Virus record (IMG/VR): IMGVR_UViG_3300019890_000012
Span: 1 to 40,003 of that record
Source: a virus
DNA: 40,003 bases
Reading direction: 5' to 3' (one strand)
Positions 21,681 to 28,673 of the stretch are shown one piece after another; the stretch's first letter is position 1, and each line of letters begins with the position of its first letter. Made by a program: the position numbers and the translations under genes. The notes under the pieces were generated by a model, which searched no databases, was not told the origin of the DNA, and saw only the letters and a program-made list of their open reading frames with translations.

Positions 21681-22036
21681 ACGGAGCGCACGGCTACAAA
21701 TTATTTGTTGACGATATGCGGGAAATCCCCCGTGGATGGATTGGCGCACGCACTGTCTCGGAGGCTATCGCTGTGCTCGCTGCGCTCCAGATCGACGAGG
21801 TTAGCTTGGACCATGACATCATTTTCCCCCGCCATGGGGCCGGTTTGTATCAGGCGCTATCCATGGAAACGTTCAAGGGCGTCGCCTACTATATCGCGGC
21901 CATGCCGGATGATAGGCGGCCAAAGAAAGTCCGCATTCATACGGCGAACGCCGGTGCAGCTATGACTCTGTGCAATATTCTCGGCCTAGATTTTAACGAG
22001 GCATACGAGCACTATACGCCGGAGAGCTACGAATGA
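21677..22036 (+). CDS. Cyclic-phosphate-processing receiver-domain protein
   Basis: 119 aa from the ATG at 21677 (ATGA overlap). The pattern KLFVDDMREIPRGW, VSLDHDI and RIHTANAGAA matches the receiver-like domain named for processing of cyclic phosphates, found in many phages. The acidic DD and the DHD residues would bind metal. Proposed roles are RNA-end or cyclic-nucleotide processing; in phages a counter-defence role is possible but not shown. The chain is complete. Confidence 0.7.
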   Translation: MNGAHGYKLFVDDMREIPRGWIGARTVSEAIAVLAALQIDEVSLDHDIIFPRHGAGLYQALSMETFKGVAYYIAAMPDDRRPKKVRIHTANAGAAMTLCNILGLDFNEAYEHYTPESYE

Positions 22037-22131
22037 CTATCACACTCTGGCTGAAAATCACCGGTACCCTGGTTTGCCTTAGCTCGCTACTTGGACTAGT
22101 AGCCTTCATGGTCTCAATCTGGAAAAACTAA
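22033..22131 (+). CDS. Tiny membrane peptide (32 aa)
   Basis: 32 aa, one span (TGTLVCLSSLLGLVAFMVS) with a basic end. It overlaps both neighbours (ATGA and TAATG), which is the main support for it being real. Function unknown. Confidence 0.5.
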   Translation: MTITLWLKITGTLVCLSSLLGLVAFMVSIWKN

Positions 22132-22241
22132 TGACCGTCGATGAACTGCAAAAGCTCACTCCGTATGAGCGAGAAACATTCCTTTTGTTGACCAAGATAG
22201 CCAGGCTGTTAGAAGAAATCGCGTCCGTGGGGAGAGATTAA
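22131..22241 (+). CDS. Small helical peptide (36 aa)
   Basis: 36 aa, MTVDELQKLTPYERETFLL and a second helix with an acidic/basic end. The TAATG overlap and the next ATG directly after its stop support translation. Helix-rich peptides of this type may act as adaptors. No family. Confidence 0.5.
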   Translation: MTVDELQKLTPYERETFLLLTKIARLLEEIASVGRD

Positions 22242-22583
22242 ATGAGCGAATTAACCGGAGTAAAACACGATACGGATAAAGTGCGCCTAGATTTATTGCC
22301 CATGCGGGCCGTCAATGCAGTCGGCCAGGTGCTCACATTTGGGGCCAAAAAGTACAAAGACAATAATTGGCGCGGCGGGATGAAATGGGGCCGATTAATT
22401 GGCGCGGCGCTGCGGCATACATTCGCATTTATGTGCGGGGAAGATTGCGACCCTGAATCGGGTTTGCACCATTTGGCGCACGCAGCCTGTGATGTTCTTT
22501 TCGTCTTAGAGTACGTGATTACAAAGACCGGCGAAGACGACCGTTTCCCTTATCTCACGTACACCGGGCCGGAACCCAAGTGA
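22242..22583 (+). CDS. dATP/dGTP diphosphohydrolase-type protein (DUF5664-like)
   Basis: 113 aa with the pattern KHDTDKVRLDLLP, AVGQVLTFGAKKYKDNNWR, and HTFAFMCGEDCDPESGLHHL, characteristic of phage nucleotide diphosphohydrolases of this family. The acidic/His residues would bind metal. It may trim dNTP pools ahead of the polymerase, and overlaps its gene by four bases. No PurZ-like gene is present, so it does not imply a 2-aminoadenine genome. Confidence 0.7.
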   Translation: MSELTGVKHDTDKVRLDLLPMRAVNAVGQVLTFGAKKYKDNNWRGGMKWGRLIGAALRHTFAFMCGEDCDPESGLHHLAHAACDVLFVLEYVITKTGEDDRFPYLTYTGPEPK

Positions 22584-24403
22584 AAAACACCGTCTTCATA
22601 GACTTCGAGAGCTATTATTCGTCGGCGGATAACTACACGCTGAAGAAAATCAGCATGGTTGAGTATATCCGCTCGAAGAAATTCAAGGTCTTTGGAGCCG
22701 GGATTAGCTTCAACGGGAAAAACGCCGTGTGGTACAACGCGAGCGTACTACGTCAAGTTTTCGAGCAAATAGACTGGACGAACGTAACACTAGTCGCGCA
22801 CAACGTCAAATTCGACGGGGCAATTCTGAGGTGGATATATGGGATCAACCCAAAAAGATACGCCGACACTCTTTCAATGGCGCGGGCTGTCATTGGTTGC
22901 CGTCTTGCGTCGCACTCTTTGGCTAATTGTGCAGGGTATTACGGCTTGGCTCCAAAGGGCTTCCTCCAAACCGACGGACTGAAGGAGCTTACACTACAAC
23001 AAGAGACAGAATTAGCCACGTACTGTAAGCACGACGTAGAGCTTTGTTTGCAGATATACAACAAGCTCGCGGAAGACTTCCCCGAAGGCCAATATGACGT
23101 GATGGACTGGACGATTCGATGCTTTATCGACTCAAAACTAGTGCTTGACGGGCCAAAACTAGAAAAGTTGCACGCCGAGGAAAAACAGCGCCGGGCGCAG
23201 ATATTCGCGGAAATCGGTATCGAAAAGTCCATTTTTTCATCGAATGCGAAATTTGCCAAGTTGCTTGCAGAGCGGGGGTACGAGTGCCCCGTGAAAAAGT
23301 CCGTGAAGACCGGCAAACAGATACCGGCGCTGTCAGTGTCAGATACGGGGTTCATCGAGCTACAGTGCAACGCCGATCCCGAATTGGAGGCCCTATGCGA
23401 AGCACGTATTGCGGCAAAGTCAAACCTATTAGAAACGCGCTCATTGAAATTTTTGGAGGTCTCGAAGCTGGGTACGTTTCCCTTCGATTTGAACTTCTCC
23501 GGTGCAGTAAACACTCACCGATTCAGTGGTGCAAACGGGGCGGGCGGAAATCCTCAGAACCTACCCCGTGGCAGCGCCCTACGGGGAGCGATAAGTGCGC
23601 CTGAACTGCATAAGTTACTAGTCGCAGATTTTGCCGCGATTGAATTGCGGATCGTCGCATGGTTGGCACGGGAACCTAAGCTAATCGAGGTCCTTATGGA
23701 CAGGAAAGGGGACCCTTATTGCCAGTTTGCGACGAAGATTTACGGTAAAGAAATCACGAAGGCCGACAAGAAAGAGCGGCAATACGGAAAGTGTGCCGTC
23801 TTGGGCCTGGGCTATAACATGGGGCCAAAGAAGTTTATTTTTCAGGCCCGCAGTCAGACCGGCATGATTATCGAGCAAGACGAGGCCGAGCGTGTGGTGG
23901 CACTTTACCGGTCTTATTATAACCGGGTGCCTGAACTGTGGCAGAGACTCGAACAATATATCCCCTACATTGCTAACGGCACGACCGTCAAAATACCGGG
24001 GATACCTTTTCTGGAGATTAAAAAGCACTGTGTATATCTCCCCTCCGGGCTGAGGTTGCAATATCCAAAACTTCGGCAAGTGCAGGAAGGCCGCCATTTG
24101 GAATGGATATTCGACGCGAAGGGCGACACGATGAAACTGTACGGCGGTAAGTTGCTCGAAAATATCAGTCAGGCGCTCGCCGGTGAGTTGTGCAAACTAG
24201 CCATAACGCGAGCAGTTGATGCCGGTGTCAATTGTGTGGGACAGGTCCACGACGAAGTTTTAGGAGTCGCGGCGGCGGACCAAGCGGCAGATACGGCGCA
24301 ATTGCTCGTCGATATTATGGAAACGACGGTACCGTGGTGGCCGACGCTGAAGCTCTATGCTGAAGGCGGATATGGAAACAATTGGCTGGAGGCGAAAAAG
24401 TGA
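22580..24403 (+). CDS. Family-A DNA polymerase with 3'-5' exonuclease
   Basis: 607 aa. The exonuclease motifs are FIDFESY (residue 5 on), LVAHNVKFDG near 73 and CKHDVEL near 150. The polymerase motifs are VADFAAIELRIV (A), KCAVLGLGYNMGPKKF (B, with the nucleotide-binding Lys and Tyr) and QVHDEV (C). A 5'-3' exonuclease domain is absent, as is usual in phages. It replicates the genome with the primase-helicase just upstream. It starts inside the diphosphohydrolase gene (ATGA-type overlap at 22580). Confidence 0.93.
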   Translation: MKNTVFIDFESYYSSADNYTLKKISMVEYIRSKKFKVFGAGISFNGKNAVWYNASVLRQVFEQIDWTNVTLVAHNVKFDGAILRWIYGINPKRYADTLSMARAVIGCRLASHSLANCAGYYGLAPKGFLQTDGLKELTLQQETELATYCKHDVELCLQIYNKLAEDFPEGQYDVMDWTIRCFIDSKLVLDGPKLEKLHAEEKQRRAQIFAEIGIEKSIFSSNAKFAKLLAERGYECPVKKSVKTGKQIPALSVSDTGFIELQCNADPELEALCEARIAAKSNLLETRSLKFLEVSKLGTFPFDLNFSGAVNTHRFSGANGAGGNPQNLPRGSALRGAISAPELHKLLVADFAAIELRIVAWLAREPKLIEVLMDRKGDPYCQFATKIYGKEITKADKKERQYGKCAVLGLGYNMGPKKFIFQARSQTGMIIEQDEAERVVALYRSYYNRVPELWQRLEQYIPYIANGTTVKIPGIPFLEIKKHCVYLPSGLRLQYPKLRQVQEGRHLEWIFDAKGDTMKLYGGKLLENISQALAGELCKLAITRAVDAGVNCVGQVHDEVLGVAAADQAADTAQLLVDIMETTVPWWPTLKLYAEGGYGNNWLEAKK

Positions 24404-24744
24404 CGAAACCCTGGGGATATAGCTATGTGCTTGCAGCGCTGCGGCGTATTCAGCGTTGGAGCCCGGAGCACAAGCAAGCGCGAGAGACGGCAAAAGTCGG
24501 GAAGGATTTATACCGATGCGCCAAGTGTGGGATACCGCAACCACGAAAAGAGACAGCGGTTGACCATATATTTCCGGTTATCGACCCGTCTATTGGGTTC
24601 TTTGATTGGAACACGTTATTCCGGCGTATGTTTTGCCCGGCAAACGAGCTACAGGTGCTTTGTAAGACGTGCCACAAGGGTAAGAGCAATGCGGAGAATG
24701 TGATTCGTCGCAAAATCAAGCGGGAGGCCAAAAATGTTCGTTAA
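24400..24744 (+). CDS. HNH endonuclease-like protein
   Basis: 114 aa from GTG at 24400, overlapping the polymerase stop (GTGA) with GGAGG upstream. CAKCGIPQ and CKTC form a zinc pair; VDHIFPVIDP provides the catalytic His/Asp and LQVLCKTCHKGKS the second half. It is a compact HNH with no homing-type DNA-binding extension, so it is more likely a recombination or junction nuclease than a mobile element. Confidence 0.75.
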   Translation: MTKPWGYSYVLAALRRIQRWSPEHKQARETAKVGKDLYRCAKCGIPQPRKETAVDHIFPVIDPSIGFFDWNTLFRRMFCPANELQVLCKTCHKGKSNAENVIRRKIKREAKNVR

Positions 24745-25570
24745 CGAAATCGCGGTTAAGGCAGAGAAGGGGCATCAAGCACGGTTTAACCTTATGCCGT
24801 TTGGCGACCTTCAAGCCGGGTCTCCTGTGTTCATGAAAGACAAGTGGAATGAATACGTTTCCGACGTGAAAAAGACGGAGAACGTTATCACTATCGGTAT
24901 GGGCGATTACACGGATAATTTCCGCCCGACGATTCAAGGGAGACTTTATGCGGCACTCGGCAGGGATGACTCAGCGAAGACGATTGACCAAATGCACCAA
25001 AAACAAATCCGTGAAGACGTGTTTCCGCTGTTACGTCCTGTTATTGCGAATAGCGCTTGCCTTGGACTGCTTGGAGGGCATCACGATCTCACGTATTCAG
25101 ATGGGACAACTTCGACGCAATATTTGTGCCGGTTGCTCGGAGTGCCGTATCTTGGCGACGGCGAAGCCTTACTCCGCGTCCGGTTATTAATCAATAAAAC
25201 AACCACGTTGTCGTTTGATCTTTACGCTACGCATGGACAGGGAAATGGGGGCGCTGTAGGCTCGCCAATTTCAAAGCTGCAACGGATGCTTGCCCACATG
25301 GACGTGGATATCGCTCTGCGTGGTCATTCTTGCGACAAGTTTATTTTTCAAGAACCGCAGTATTACTTATCGAATAGCAAACCGCCTCAGTTGCGCTGTC
25401 GGAACCGAATTATCGCCAATTGTGGAAGTTTTAGCGACGGGCGATCTGAAGGCGAGACAACCTACGTGGAAAAGGCGAATCTTAACCCGAAAGCAGTTGG
25501 ATACGTGCAAATTCATATCAATGTGCGCTCGGACGGGGATCACGCTCGATATTTAGTCATGGGGGATTAA
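24734..25570 (+). CDS. Calcineurin-like metallophosphoesterase
   Basis: 278 aa, overlapping the HNH gene by 11 bases. Motifs: MPFGDLQAG (first metal Asp), GMGDYTDN, GGHHDLTY in place of the usual GNHD, YATHGQGNG, and LRGHSCDKF near the end. The His in the GHHD position keeps the metal site but is a variant. Phosphatases of this type trim nucleic-acid ends, cyclic nucleotides or RNA ligase products. It ends 125 bases before the gene at 25696. Confidence 0.75.
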   Translation: MFVNEIAVKAEKGHQARFNLMPFGDLQAGSPVFMKDKWNEYVSDVKKTENVITIGMGDYTDNFRPTIQGRLYAALGRDDSAKTIDQMHQKQIREDVFPLLRPVIANSACLGLLGGHHDLTYSDGTTSTQYLCRLLGVPYLGDGEALLRVRLLINKTTTLSFDLYATHGQGNGGAVGSPISKLQRMLAHMDVDIALRGHSCDKFIFQEPQYYLSNSKPPQLRCRNRIIANCGSFSDGRSEGETTYVEKANLNPKAVGYVQIHINVRSDGDHARYLVMGD

Positions 25571-25675
25571 GTGGATGAAACTTTCACGACGTGCAAGGCG
25601 AGGGATTGCAGTTTTCGAGAAGATTACGACGACGCCGAGCCGGTTTCTATACCGGACGAGTCGGCAGACGATTGA
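25571..25675 (+). CDS. Possible small acidic protein (34 aa)
   Basis: 34 aa from GTG immediately after the phosphatase stop, MDETFTTCKARDC and an acidic tail ending ESADD. It ends before the AAAGGAG of the next gene. A competing 101-aa frame (25575-25880) uses the same region. Acidic peptides of this kind can mimic DNA, but that is speculation. Confidence 0.3.
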   Translation: MDETFTTCKARDCSFREDYDDAEPVSIPDESADD

Positions 25676-25695
25676 AGAGTTAAAGGAGAAATTAC

Positions 25696-26067
25696 ATGGA
25701 CTTATTGGGACCGGACGGCAAGGAAATGTCAGCGCCACAAGCCCCGTCGAGCCCGGCGCAGCGCCACATGCCGAGCCGTCAGGAGAAATTCAACCTAGTG
25801 TTCATGATGTTCACGCTAATGACGACAGCGGAACGCCAACAACTAGTGAAGGCACTCCGACCCCTGCGCCGGAAGCTTGATGTGCTCTATCCTAACGGGA
25901 TGAGCGAGGGAGATATCAAAAATGATCTTGAAAAGGCCGCCAATGCTGTCGTACCCGACGAGCAAGGAAACGCCGTCCCGCAAACTGCGGAAGTCGGAGC
26001 GGAACAAAGTGTTCCAGTCGAACCGAAAAGCGACGCACACGTGGAAGAAAGCGGTGAGGGCTGCTAA
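25696..26067 (+). CDS. Unknown protein (123 aa)
   Basis: 123 aa with a strong AAAGGAG upstream. The N- and C-terminal parts are polar and Pro/Gln/Glu-rich. The middle is helical (QEKFNLVFMMFTLMTT, then a basic helix ERQQLVKALRPLRRKL). It could form a helical bundle through that centre. Family not recognised. Confidence 0.65.
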   Translation: MDLLGPDGKEMSAPQAPSSPAQRHMPSRQEKFNLVFMMFTLMTTAERQQLVKALRPLRRKLDVLYPNGMSEGDIKNDLEKAANAVVPDEQGNAVPQTAEVGAEQSVPVEPKSDAHVEESGEGC

Positions 26068-26069
26068 CA

Positions 26070-26207
26070 ATGAATATTTGCGGTCTGAGGCATGAGGATA
26101 TAGCGTACGAGAAAAGACTGTGCTCACTCTGTGAAGTCATTGCTGAGAGGGATCGGGCCGACGCCCGGATTCAGGAGTTAGAAAGCCAAGCGGAGGCCGT
26201 GCAATGA
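26070..26207 (+). CDS. Small Cys/His phage protein (45 aa)
   Basis: 45 aa starting three bases after the previous stop: MNICGLRHEDIAYEKRL with CSLC, followed by an acidic/basic helix. The C, H, CxxC pattern with HEDIAYEK is one I associate with short uncharacterised phage proteins. It overlaps the protease start by ATGA. The role is unknown; zinc binding is likely. Confidence 0.6.
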   Translation: MNICGLRHEDIAYEKRLCSLCEVIAERDRADARIQELESQAEAVQ

Positions 26208-26856
26208 AAAAACTACTAGCTTTATTGCTGCTCACGTCGACCTGTTATGGGGGGGCACCACGCAGCAACACGTTAATAACGCAAAGTCGATCACTGTGCT
26301 AGTTACTAGTGAGGGCTTTTTGGGCGGAGGTCGCGGGAGCGGCGTTCTGATCGATAGCCAAACGGTTCTCACCTGTGCTCACATGGCCGAGAGCTACGAC
26401 GATGAGTTATTCATCTACACCTATCCAATAGGCAAAGTGACAAAGGCTAGTGTGCTATTCGTTGACCCCGCGAGCGACTTAATGCTGCTCAAACTCGCCA
26501 CACCGGTTAAAGCGCCCCGCTATGCGAAATTTGCGGAGAGCTACGACGGCGAACCTATCACAATTATCGGCAATGCGCTTGGGAGTATGAAATGGCTAGT
26601 TTCACGTGGGATTATCGCGGGAATGGAGCGCCAATACGTGCTTACCGACGTGCAGGTTAACCCCGGCAATAGTGGTGGCCCATGGATCGATGAAAACGGC
26701 TACGTGGTTGCGATTACGGATTGGGGCATTGACCCGAAACGCGGTCCCGGCGTCACTGGCGGCATTTCTGCGGCCAAGATCAAAGCCTTTATCAAAGCGT
26801 ACAAGTCTTCGCTGAATTTCCGCGCAATGCTCATGAAGTTGCTTGGAGGTCACTAA
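26204..26856 (+). CDS. Secreted trypsin-like serine protease, signal peptide in another frame
   Basis: GCGGAGG precedes ATG 26204, which encodes MKKLLALLLLTSTCYGG, a good signal peptide, but that frame stops near 26302. The protease frame is -1 to it and open through the join; the caller's GTG at 26296 has no ribosome site. Between them lies G7 (26249-26255), where one -1 slip would fuse the two. The protease has His29, Asp61 and Ser126 (GTG numbering; TCAHMAE, PASDLML, GNSGGP), as in DegP-like enzymes. It may be made by frameshifting, phase variation, or a read error may have split it. Confidence 0.7.
26249..26255 (+). promoter_or_regulatory. G7 slip site between signal peptide and protease
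   Basis: Seven G's after TTAT. In the signal-peptide frame two GGG codons are read, and a -1 move in the second keeps perfect pairing and enters the protease frame, giving GGC next. The tract is also a classic site for phase variation or sequencing slips. Confidence 0.5.
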
Positions 26857-26936
26857 TGGAACCACGAACGATCTTCATAGTCCTGGGCACCTATGCCGTT
26901 ATCGTCATGGCGCTCATCTATTGGAACATTAAATGA
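26856..26936 (+). CDS. Tiny membrane peptide (26 aa)
   Basis: 26 aa, one span (TIFIVLGTYAVIVMALIYW). It starts at the protease stop (TAATG) and overlaps the next gene (ATGA). Support is only the overlap pattern and hydrophobicity. It may be a membrane helper or a by-product. Confidence 0.45.
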   Translation: MEPRTIFIVLGTYAVIVMALIYWNIK

Positions 26937-27112
26937 ATGTGTATTGCGCCCACACTGAGGCGAAGCTACTTAAAACGTCCAATTACATTCACTGTCCAGA
27001 TTGCAAATGTGGTTGGTACATGATGGACCCGGCACCGCTAGTTATTATCGGCGTCACGTCGGCGGCAGAGGTTAATCGTTATCCGTTTCAACCGGAGGAG
27101 GGCTTGCAATGA
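26933..27112 (+). CDS. Small zinc-ribbon-like protein (59 aa)
   Basis: 59 aa with CAH, then HCPDCKCGW, a plausible zinc site; the rest is beta with a Pro-rich end. Coupled by ATGA at both ends. Function unknown. Confidence 0.5.
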   Translation: MNVYCAHTEAKLLKTSNYIHCPDCKCGWYMMDPAPLVIIGVTSAAEVNRYPFQPEEGLQ

Positions 27113-27273
27113 ACATAGTGAAGCATCGGGTTTATAAGTTGGAGTTTGATGTGTGGGAACCGACGGAGGGTAAGGCGCAGATCGAGATAGATGCGATCCT
27201 GCAATATGTCATTCACCATTCTAGCCATATGGGAAATTTGCGCTTCAGGATGGAATCGGAGGAAAGACAATGA
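27109..27273 (+). CDS. Unknown small protein (54 aa)
   Basis: 54 aa, MNIVKHRVYKLEFDVW to EERQ. Beta-strand start, acidic middle and His-rich segment (VIHHSSHMG). Coupled by ATGA on both sides. No family. Confidence 0.5.
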   Translation: MNIVKHRVYKLEFDVWEPTEGKAQIEIDAILQYVIHHSSHMGNLRFRMESEERQ

Positions 27274-27401
27274 CGAATAAGCAAGCCAAGAAAGACTTCT
27301 TCGCCGCTCTATCGTTCACGGTCGCGGCGCTGCTCATTTTGCCGGTGTTCGTGATTTTATTTGGCAAGTACATTGCGGTTTTAGTGGGGGTATTAGGATG
27401 A
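27270..27401 (+). CDS. Small membrane protein (43 aa)
   Basis: 43 aa with two close hydrophobic stretches (LSFTVAALLILPVFVILF and IAVLVGVLG) after a basic start. It may form a hairpin in the membrane. Coupled by ATGA. A holin role is possible, unproven. Confidence 0.5.
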   Translation: MTNKQAKKDFFAALSFTVAALLILPVFVILFGKYIAVLVGVLG

Positions 27402-27640
27402 AACAAGCGAGAGGATGGGCTGCGCGAGTGAGACGGGGAACGCCAAAGGAGCCGAATTATGGAAATTTATTGGATATCGCTATGGATATCGCTACTTCGA
27501 TTAAAGACGCTTGCTGGACTACGGCGGATGGGAGACCTAATCTCCGAAATCCGACGCTTCATATGGCTTTTGCAGTAGCTAGTCTTGAAGAGTGGAAAAA
27601 GGAAAACGTTTTAACGCTGACCTATCGAGGGAAAAAATGA
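27398..27640 (+). CDS. Unknown small protein (80 aa)
   Basis: 80 aa, basic N-terminus (KQARGWAARVRRG), helical middle with TSIKDACWTTADGR and a hydrophobic helix, and a basic end. Coupled by ATGA. No membrane span. Family unknown. Confidence 0.5.
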   Translation: MKQARGWAARVRRGTPKEPNYGNLLDIAMDIATSIKDACWTTADGRPNLRNPTLHMAFAVASLEEWKKENVLTLTYRGKK

Positions 27641-28141
27641 AACGAGAAATGCAACTAGGGACTGTAATATACCCAGGCGGGGAGCGGGCGGCGGTGGTAC
27701 GGGTTGAGGCAATGCGGGACCCGATTGGCTGTGGTCTGTATCGGGTGATTTATCGGACGGAATATCGTCCACTACCTCTATTGTCACCGGCTCGCCTCGC
27801 GTTATGGCAGCGAGAATCATTGGCAATAGGTGGTTGAATGCAAACTGAGAATTCCCTATGGTGTCCTGTGTGTGTACCTGGCCGACTAGTACACAACCTT
27901 TACTGTCGCAAAACGTATTCCCACAATGAATTTCTATGTAGTCTCTGCCCGGAACATCTTCAATCAACGGTACAAGATGCCCTGCGTGAGGTGAGGAATA
28001 GACAGTTAGGGAGTATTGTCCAACTGGAATGCACAAGGCCCGATTTTCCAGGGTATAGCACTCAAACGAGCCATCCACCTCTAGGTTTCCCAAAATAGCG
28101 TTCGTCGTCGGGGGGAAACTCCTTCTTAATTTCAATTGCAC
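27611..28141 (-). CDS. DUF5675 family protein with Pro-rich hydrophobic tail
   Basis: 176 aa. Residues 1-115 match DUF5675: LEVDGSFECYTLENRA, PVGQYSLTVYSSPHAG, DYIEIHCGNTFCDSKGCVLVG. The family is common in phages with unknown activity, and some members are suspected to act in lysis. The last 60 residues add a Pro/Asp-rich linker and a hydrophobic end (LQSLVAFLVSFFPS), perhaps a membrane tether. Last gene of the late block, overlapping the previous gene by 80 bases and the whole plus-strand gene at 27637-27837. Confidence 0.8.
   Translation of the reverse strand: MQLKLRRSFPPTTNAILGNLEVDGSFECYTLENRALCIPVGQYSLTVYSSPHAGHLVPLIEDVPGRDYIEIHCGNTFCDSKGCVLVGQVHTQDTIGNSQFAFNHLLPMILAAITRGEPVTIEVVDDIPSDKSPDTDHSQSGPALPQPVPPPPAPRLGILQSLVAFLVSFFPSIGQR
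27637..27837 (+). CDS. Possible small protein antisense to DUF5675 (66 aa)
   Basis: 66 aa, MKREMQLGTVIYPGGERAA to SLAIGG, with GAGGGAAAA upstream and ATGA overlap with the previous gene. It lies fully inside the minus-strand DUF5675 gene. Its beta-rich centre (CGLYRVIYRTEYRPL) looks protein-like, but with a complete antisense overlap one of the two ends must be poorly constrained. Confidence 0.4.
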   Translation: MKREMQLGTVIYPGGERAAVVRVEAMRDPIGCGLYRVIYRTEYRPLPLLSPARLALWQRESLAIGG

Positions 28142-28286
28142 GTGTCACTTCCTCCAGGTCAAAATTAAAACCGCATGTCGGGCAGCGTTCTATCTTCCAA
28201 GACCTACCCTTTTTATGGGGGTCTTTCTCAGTCACGAAATATGTTTCACGGCTTTTGTTGCATTTGAGGCATATTTTGGCGGTCAT
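28062..28286 (-). CDS. Zinc-ribbon protein (74 aa)
   Basis: 74 aa with two CxxC pairs (CLKCNKS and CPTCGFN) that fold as a zinc ribbon around a basic loop (KKGRSWKIE), followed by a Pro/Arg/Gly end. It overlaps the upstream gene by 41 bases and the DUF5675 gene by 80. Position beside a coiled-coil/TM gene at the end of the late block suggests a late non-virion role. Confidence 0.65.
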   Translation of the reverse strand: MTAKICLKCNKSRETYFVTEKDPHKKGRSWKIERCPTCGFNFDLEEVTRAIEIKKEFPPDDERYFGKPRGGWLV

Positions 28287-28455
28287 GGGAGTCTCCGGGC
28301 ACGATGAAATGGGCAGCGGTTGCAGTAATGACGGCTATGGTTAAAGTCCAAAATGCTTTCTTTAGCCAAGCTAGGTCCGTTCTGATAGTGCCGGATTCCT
28401 CCAAGTGCTTTACTACGATTGCCTCCAAATTATCCACTCGTTTTTCTAGTCTCAT
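28246..28455 (-). CDS. Coiled-coil plus membrane-span protein (XhlA-like)
   Basis: 69 aa. A charged coiled-coil start (EKRVDNLEAIVVKHLEES) precedes one span (AFWTLTIAVITATAAHFIV) and a polar tail. This layout resembles XhlA-type hemolysin/holin-accessory proteins. It stands at the end of the late block, where lysis genes are expected, next to DUF5675. Overlaps its upstream neighbour by four bases. Confidence 0.6.
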   Translation of the reverse strand: MRLEKRVDNLEAIVVKHLEESGTIRTDLAWLKKAFWTLTIAVITATAAHFIVPGDSHDRQNMPQMQQKP

Positions 28456-28673
28456 GACAGCCCCTTTGCGATTGCATTAGCTTTCCCGATTCCGGGGAAT
28501 TTCTTGTGTACGGCGGCGCGTACCTTAGCTTTCTCAGCCGAGGAACCAAATTGGCTCACCCGTGCGAGCGCGTTGCGTGCGTGGTTGGCATCGTTAATCG
28601 GATAGGCGCGTTTGCCCGGCTCCGCGAACGATTTTGCAGCTAAATGGTTTCGAGTATCACTAGTTAGTTTCAT
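28452..28673 (-). CDS. DUF6582-like small phage protein (73 aa)
   Basis: 73 aa with the common phage pattern AKSFAEPGKRAYPINDANHA, RNALARVSQFG and VRAAVHKKFPGIG. It is basic and helical; family members occur near virion genes in many phages, function unknown. The family number is from memory. It overlaps the internal-virion gene by four bases. Confidence 0.65.
   Translation of the reverse strand: MKLTSDTRNHLAAKSFAEPGKRAYPINDANHARNALARVSQFGSSAEKAKVRAAVHKKFPGIGKANAIAKGLS

Noticed and set aside
22242-22583. Diphosphohydrolase as evidence for a 2-aminoadenine (Z) genome
   Set aside because: No PurZ-like gene or other Z-pathway gene is present; the family also occurs in normal phages.
22939-23514. 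191-codon minus-strand frame opposite the DNA polymerase
   Set aside because: Antisense to conserved polymerase motifs and rich in Ser/Cys with no domain; it shows that long chance frames occur here.
25575-25880. 101-codon frame overlapping the gene at 25696
   Set aside because: The 25696 gene has a much better ribosome site and more protein-like content; both cannot be fully constrained.
27838-28098. 86-codon plus-strand frame with CPVC and CSLC
   Set aside because: It is antisense to the conserved DUF5675 core; the Cys pairs come from the opposite strand's composition.
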